Part shown: piece after piece, positions 12,424 through 15,605 of the stretch | Layout of the letters: every line of letters starts with the position of its first letter | How positions within the stretch are numbered: the stretch's first letter is position 1 | From: Parcubacteria group bacterium CG_4_9_14_0_2_um_filter_35_11 | GTDB taxonomy: Bacteria; Patescibacteriota; Minisyncoccia; Minisyncoccales; GCA-002788555 | Direction of reading: 5' to 3' | Length of the DNA stretch: 15,605 bases | Assembly (NCBI GenBank): GCA_002788555.1 | Contig: PFRL01000001.1 | Coordinates: 12,033 to 27,637 of the forward strand | The notes under the pieces: generated by a model | The model's database searches: none | Told to the model about the DNA's origin: nothing | Seen by the model: the letters and a program-made list of their open reading frames with translations, nothing else | Program-made: the position numbers and the translations under genes

Positions 12424-13512
12424 TTATAACGTTTTTTCAATTGATAAAAGGATGGTTTGGGAATCCTGAGGGTTGATTTTTATTTCTTTAACTATACCTC
12501 TTATCGGAGTTTCAATTATACCCCAGTTTTTTCCGCTATCTTCAGATTTATAAATCAATTCCCCCATTCCCAGATATAATATATTAGAATTTTTAGGATC
12601 AATTGTAAAGCTATGAATTCCGCTTTGCCCTGGAGAAGAAATTATCTTAAGAGCTTCTATCCGGGACCCTTCTTTTTTAAAAAGAGAAAAATCAGAAACA
12701 AAATAAGTGCGGTTAATAACAGGGTCGAAAACTATTTTTTTTGCCTGGGAAATATTCATCTTTGTCTTAAATTCTCGGAAACTATTGGCGGCATCATAAC
12801 TTATCATGATTTTTGCAGGAATTCTCTGCGACCAGTAATTAAAAGGATCTCGTTCTTGAACTGAGAGTAGAACATAAATTTCACCTTTTTGATGGGGGTT
12901 TGGAGCAATTTGAGCTATTTTTTGGGAAAAATTCTTTTTTTCTTCCCAGGAACTGCCAAAATCTTCACTTTTTAAAAAATTTCCCTTTTGAGTTCCAAGA
13001 TATAAAGTATATGGAAAAAAGGGGTCTGCTCCAAAGGCAGAAACTTTGTTGTCTTTTTGAGAGATAAAAATTGGACGAAACGTTTCTCCTTTATTATAAG
13101 AAACTAACACTTTATTTCGTCCTATCTCTTCCGAGATAAGGTAAATAATGTCAGGATTCTCTAAAGGAGAAATAACTTCTGAAATGAAAACTGGTTCAGT
13201 TTCTGTTTCGAATTTCGTTCCATTTACTTTAAATTTTTTCCCTTTGTTCGTGCTATATAAAATACCACGGGGAGAAGCCAAATAAAGGTTTTGAGGATTT
13301 TCAGGATCGAACGACAAAGTTTTGCCGCTTATCACGTTTTCACTAGGAGATTCTATGGCTAACCAATTTTCTCCTCCATTAGAAGACAAAAATAATTCCT
13401 CTCCGATAAGTAATTTAATGCCATAATCTTTTTCTAATAAAAATAAGAGTCCTTCAAAGGCAAGGTAGGCTATGAGAAAAGAAATTAATATATATCCTAT
13501 CTCTTTGAACAT
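12424..13512 (-). CDS. Membrane-anchored BNR/Asp-box beta-propeller protein of unknown function
   Basis: A 362-aa protein with one hydrophobic N-terminal segment (about 6-27), probably an uncleaved anchor, followed by an extracytoplasmic repeat domain. Six Asp-box (S-x-[DN]-x-G-x-x-[WF]) repeats are visible: 43-50 SSNGGENW, 87-94 STNKGKKF, 138-145 SYNKGETF, 182-189 SEDFGSSW, 238-245 SYDAANSF (degenerate) and 323-330 SEDSGKNW. They alternate with strands of the form (F/I)DPxNxxxLYL (for example 68-78 and 304-314). This is the architecture of sortilin/VPS10-, YCF48- or sialidase-type propellers. No catalytic motif is seen, so it probably binds a ligand or acts as a scaffold. It sits between holB and frr, 8 bases from the latter. 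Confidence 0.85.
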   Translation of the reverse strand: MFKEIGYILISFLIAYLAFEGLLFLLEKDYGIKLLIGEELFLSSNGGENWLAIESPSENVISGKTLSFDPENPQNLYLASPRGILYSTNKGKKFKVNGTKFETETEPVFISEVISPLENPDIIYLISEEIGRNKVLVSYNKGETFRPIFISQKDNKVSAFGADPFFPYTLYLGTQKGNFLKSEDFGSSWEEKKNFSQKIAQIAPNPHQKGEIYVLLSVQERDPFNYWSQRIPAKIMISYDAANSFREFKTKMNISQAKKIVFDPVINRTYFVSDFSLFKKEGSRIEALKIISSPGQSGIHSFTIDPKNSNILYLGMGELIYKSEDSGKNWGIIETPIRGIVKEIKINPQDSQTILLSIEKTL

Positions 13513-13517
13513 ATATG

Positions 13518-13533
13518 TCTACCGATAGGTAGA
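13518..13533. repeat. Small palindrome at the 5' end of the beta-propeller gene
   Basis: TCTACC (13518-13523) pairs with GGTAGA (13528-13533) around GATA. It lies 5 bases upstream of the ATG at 13512 on the minus strand, where a ribosome-binding site would be expected but none is found. It may limit access to the start. Confidence 0.5.
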
Positions 13534-13552
13534 TAAAAATTTATTACTAAAA

Positions 13553-14536
13553 TTAAATTCCTAAAATAAAATTCTCTACTGCTAAGAGCCGAGAAACATT
13601 AGAGAATAAAAGAGATTTTTTAGTTTTTTGAACTTTTTTAAGAATATCTTTTAATTCCTCTTCTGAAAAAAAATTCGACTCTTTTTTGATTTCCTCTTCT
13701 TTTGATTTAAAAAAAATCTGTTTACTTTTATTTTTTATCAATAAAAGGTCTCGAAACCAGTATTCAGCTATAAAAAGGAAGTCGTCTATTTTCTCTTCTT
13801 TTTCTAATTTTTCTGCCATCAACATCCTTTCAAAAATAGAGATATTTTTTATCTTTTTGAGGTTCCCCAAATTTAGATTATAATAAAATAATCTATTTTT
13901 GTCAAGAAGGATGTCCTTAGCTACCCCAATTCTGCCGGCGCTAAAATCTAAAATTATATTTATCTTCTCCTCGGTTAATTTTATCCCTTTTTTCTCAATC
14001 TCTTTTTTAATAAATATTTTTATTTCTTCTCGCGACAAAGGATAGAATTTAAATATCTCGCACCTAGAAAGAATTGTCTTGGGAAGCACATAGGGAAATC
14101 TAGCTACTAAAAAGAAAATTGTCTTACCTCGTGGTTCTTCCAGAACTTTTAAGAGAGCACCGGTAGCTTCCCATAAAAGATTTTCAGCATTATCTATAAT
14201 AACAATCTTAAAAGGATACGGCGAAGAAAGAGAAAGTTTTTCTCTGATTTCCCTAATTTTTTTAATAGAGAAATCTTCTTCTTTCCCTACTTTCAAAATC
14301 CCGGGAAATTTACCTTGGTCAATTAAATCACAAATTTGGGAAGAACATTCTTTTTGAGAAAAATCCAAAAATGTCTCTTTTGGAGCTGGGGATTGAGATA
14401 GATATTTTGAAATTTCAATCGCAACGGTTCTTTTCCCTATTTTTGAAGGACCGGCAAAAAGGACGGCGTGAGGAAAACGATCGTAATTTATTAAACGGGA
14501 GAATATTTTTAATTTTTTTTGATGACCGAAAATCAT
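13553..14536 (-). CDS. holB: DNA polymerase III delta' subunit (clamp-loader AAA+ protein)
   Basis: Clamp-loader subunit (327 aa) of the HolB/DnaX family. After MIFGHQKKLKIFSRLI come the P-loop-like AGPSKIGKRT (28-37), the Walker B-like IVIIDNAENL (111-120), LLKVLEEP (128-135) and the sensor/arginine-finger SRC motif (157-159). The zinc module is degenerate: only C64 and C69 remain where four cysteines are usual. The C-terminal collar domain is present. The frame is open 47 codons further upstream, but that part overlaps the valS coding sequence. The ATG at 14536 lies 5 bases after the valS stop with GGGAAGAG upstream and matches the HolB start. An in-frame ATG at 14554 is a possible alternative. 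Confidence 0.9.
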   Translation of the reverse strand: MIFGHQKKLKIFSRLINYDRFPHAVLFAGPSKIGKRTVAIEISKYLSQSPAPKETFLDFSQKECSSQICDLIDQGKFPGILKVGKEEDFSIKKIREIREKLSLSSPYPFKIVIIDNAENLLWEATGALLKVLEEPRGKTIFFLVARFPYVLPKTILSRCEIFKFYPLSREEIKIFIKKEIEKKGIKLTEEKINIILDFSAGRIGVAKDILLDKNRLFYYNLNLGNLKKIKNISIFERMLMAEKLEKEEKIDDFLFIAEYWFRDLLLIKNKSKQIFFKSKEEEIKKESNFFSEEELKDILKKVQKTKKSLLFSNVSRLLAVENFILGI

Positions 14537-14541
14537 ATACT

Positions 14542-15605
14542 TTACTCTTCCCATTCTTCTATAATTAAGGCTTCTTTTGGTTTTGAGGGTAATTTTTGGT
14601 AAATCTCCTCGGTAATAAAAGGCATAAAAGGATGTAGTAGTTTTAAGGACCGATATAAAACTTGCCATAAAACCCACCTTGGTGTCTCTTTTTCTTTTTC
14701 TAATTTTGCTTTATGAATTCTCCTTTTACAATTCTCAATAGTCTTGTCACAGAATTTATGCCAGAAAAAATGATAAATATCTTCAGCTGCTCGATAAAAA
14801 TTGTAACTTTTAATGGAATAAGTAATTTCCTTTTCTGTCTTTTTAAGTTCGCTGAAAATCCATTTGTCTTCTTGGGTTAACTTTCGCTTTATTTTTTGAG
14901 GATTAAAATTTTCTCCTAGGTTCATAAAAATGAAACGGCTAGCATTCCAGATTTTGTTAGTAAAATTTCTCTGTCCTCTCACTTTGTCTTCTGAAATAAT
15001 AATATCAGAACTAGTAGAAGTACCAAAAATAAGAGCCATTCGCAAGGCGTCAGCTCCGTAATCTGAAACTACTGCCAGGGGGTCTATAACATTACCTTTT
15101 GATTTCGACATTTTCTGGCGGTCTTTATCTCGAACCAAGCCATGCAAAACTACATCATAAAAGGGAATTTCTCCGGTTCGATATAAAGACAACATTATCA
15201 TCCTTGCCACCCAGAAAAACAAAATATCCCAACCTGTTTCCATTACTGAAGTAGGATAAAAAATCTTAAAATCTCTTTTTCTGGGAAAACCCAGGGCAGC
15301 AAATGACCATTGTCCTGAAGAAAACCAAGTATCAAAGACATCTTTCTCGGGAATAAATTTTTTACTTTTACATTTGGGACATTCTTTTGGGCTCTTTTCA
15401 GAGATAATAACATTTTGGCACCCTTGGCAATAATAGACTGGGATTCTAACTCCCCAGACAATTTGTCGAGAAATATTCCAGTCATAAATATTTCTCATCC
15501 AATTTAAGAAGATTTTTTTATATCTTTTGGGATAGAATTTAACTTTGTCTTTTTTGACCACTTCAATTGCTTTTTTAGCCAGAGGTTGAATTTTGATAAA
15601 CCACT
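14542..15605 (-). CDS. valS: Valyl-tRNA synthetase, C-terminal part (partial)
   Basis: The last 353 residues of a class I tRNA synthetase charging tRNA-Val; the gene runs off the right edge, its visible part starting WFIKIQPLAKKAIEVV. Recognisable elements in order are the NWMRNIYDWNISRQIVWG segment, a CxxC...CxxC zinc ribbon, DTWFSSGQWSF and the KMSKSKGN catalytic loop (about residues 164-171 of the fragment). The anticodon-binding helical domain follows, ending HPFMPFITEEIYQKL. The protein stops about 15 residues later (IIEEWEE), so it has no C-terminal coiled-coil tRNA-binding arm as found in E. coli or Thermus ValRS. The stop overlaps the likely holB ribosome-binding region. Confidence 0.96.
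   Translation of the reverse strand, partial: WFIKIQPLAKKAIEVVKKDKVKFYPKRYKKIFLNWMRNIYDWNISRQIVWGVRIPVYYCQGCQNVIISEKSPKECPKCKSKKFIPEKDVFDTWFSSGQWSFAALGFPRKRDFKIFYPTSVMETGWDILFFWVARMIMLSLYRTGEIPFYDVVLHGLVRDKDRQKMSKSKGNVIDPLAVVSDYGADALRMALIFGTSTSSDIIISEDKVRGQRNFTNKIWNASRFIFMNLGENFNPQKIKRKLTQEDKWIFSELKKTEKEITYSIKSYNFYRAAEDIYHFFWHKFCDKTIENCKRRIHKAKLEKEKETPRWVLWQVLYRSLKLLHPFMPFITEEIYQKLPSKPKEALIIEEWEE

Noticed and set aside
14537..14677. 47-codon N-terminal extension of holB
   Set aside because: It overlaps the well-conserved C-terminus of valS in another frame and is not HolB-like; the ATG at 14536 fits.
15243..15485. 80-codon frame inside valS
   Set aside because: Shadow frame under a strongly conserved synthetase sequence; no recognisable protein.

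Overview
This is an AT-rich bacterial window in which every supported gene lies on the minus strand, so it reads from position 15605 down to 1. The content and style suggest a Patescibacteria / Candidate Phyla Radiation (Parcubacteria-like) genome. The evidence is trimmed or remodelled ribosomal proteins (a short L13, N-terminally extended S9 and S11), AT-rich starts mostly without Shine-Dalgarno motifs, a PurM-like gene of the type I recall from these genomes, and a membrane-anchored BNR/Asp-box protein among translation genes. This placement is inferred from protein sequence and gene order; no rRNA gene is present to confirm it.

Layout in transcription order. (1) 15605-11849: the C-terminal part of valS, then holB (DNA polymerase III delta' subunit), a membrane-anchored BNR-repeat beta-propeller protein, and frr (ribosome recycling factor), followed by rseP (site-2 protease). 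(2) 10642-5944: a candidate promoter followed by a ribosomal / RNA polymerase alpha cluster, infA-rpmJ-rpsM-rpsK-rpsD-rpoA-rplQ-rplM-rpsI, closed by a bidirectional intrinsic terminator at 5744-5783. (3) 5719-4842: a broken PurM-like (AIR synthase family) gene. (4) 4773-247: lepB, a class II aldolase, rplY, ftsA and ftsZ, with a promoter-like sequence directly upstream of ftsZ and two GC-rich hairpins after it. (5) 106-1: the first 35 codons of a ribonucleotide reductase (ATP-cone domain) running off the edge, with its own -10 box.

The genes cover translation (ValRS, IF-1, RRF, S4, S9, S11, S13, L13, L17, L25, L36), transcription (RpoA), replication (HolB, ribonucleotide reductase), cell division (FtsA, FtsZ), envelope protein processing (LepB, RseP) and central carbon metabolism (aldolase).

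The least ordinary content is in the spacers of the ribosomal cluster. The rpmJ-rpsM spacer holds two near-identical strong hairpins whose four arms can re-pair, and the last arm contains the rpsM Shine-Dalgarno. It sits where the S4-responsive alpha-operon leader of E. coli lies. The infA-rpmJ and rpsD-rpsK spacers share a perfect 31-bp sequence in opposite orientations, with a degenerate third copy between rplM and rplQ, so a small palindrome-rich repeat family has entered these spacers. Other points are a nonsense codon plus a frame-shifting deletion in the PurM-like gene and unusual residues in the nucleotide-binding motifs of both FtsA and FtsZ.
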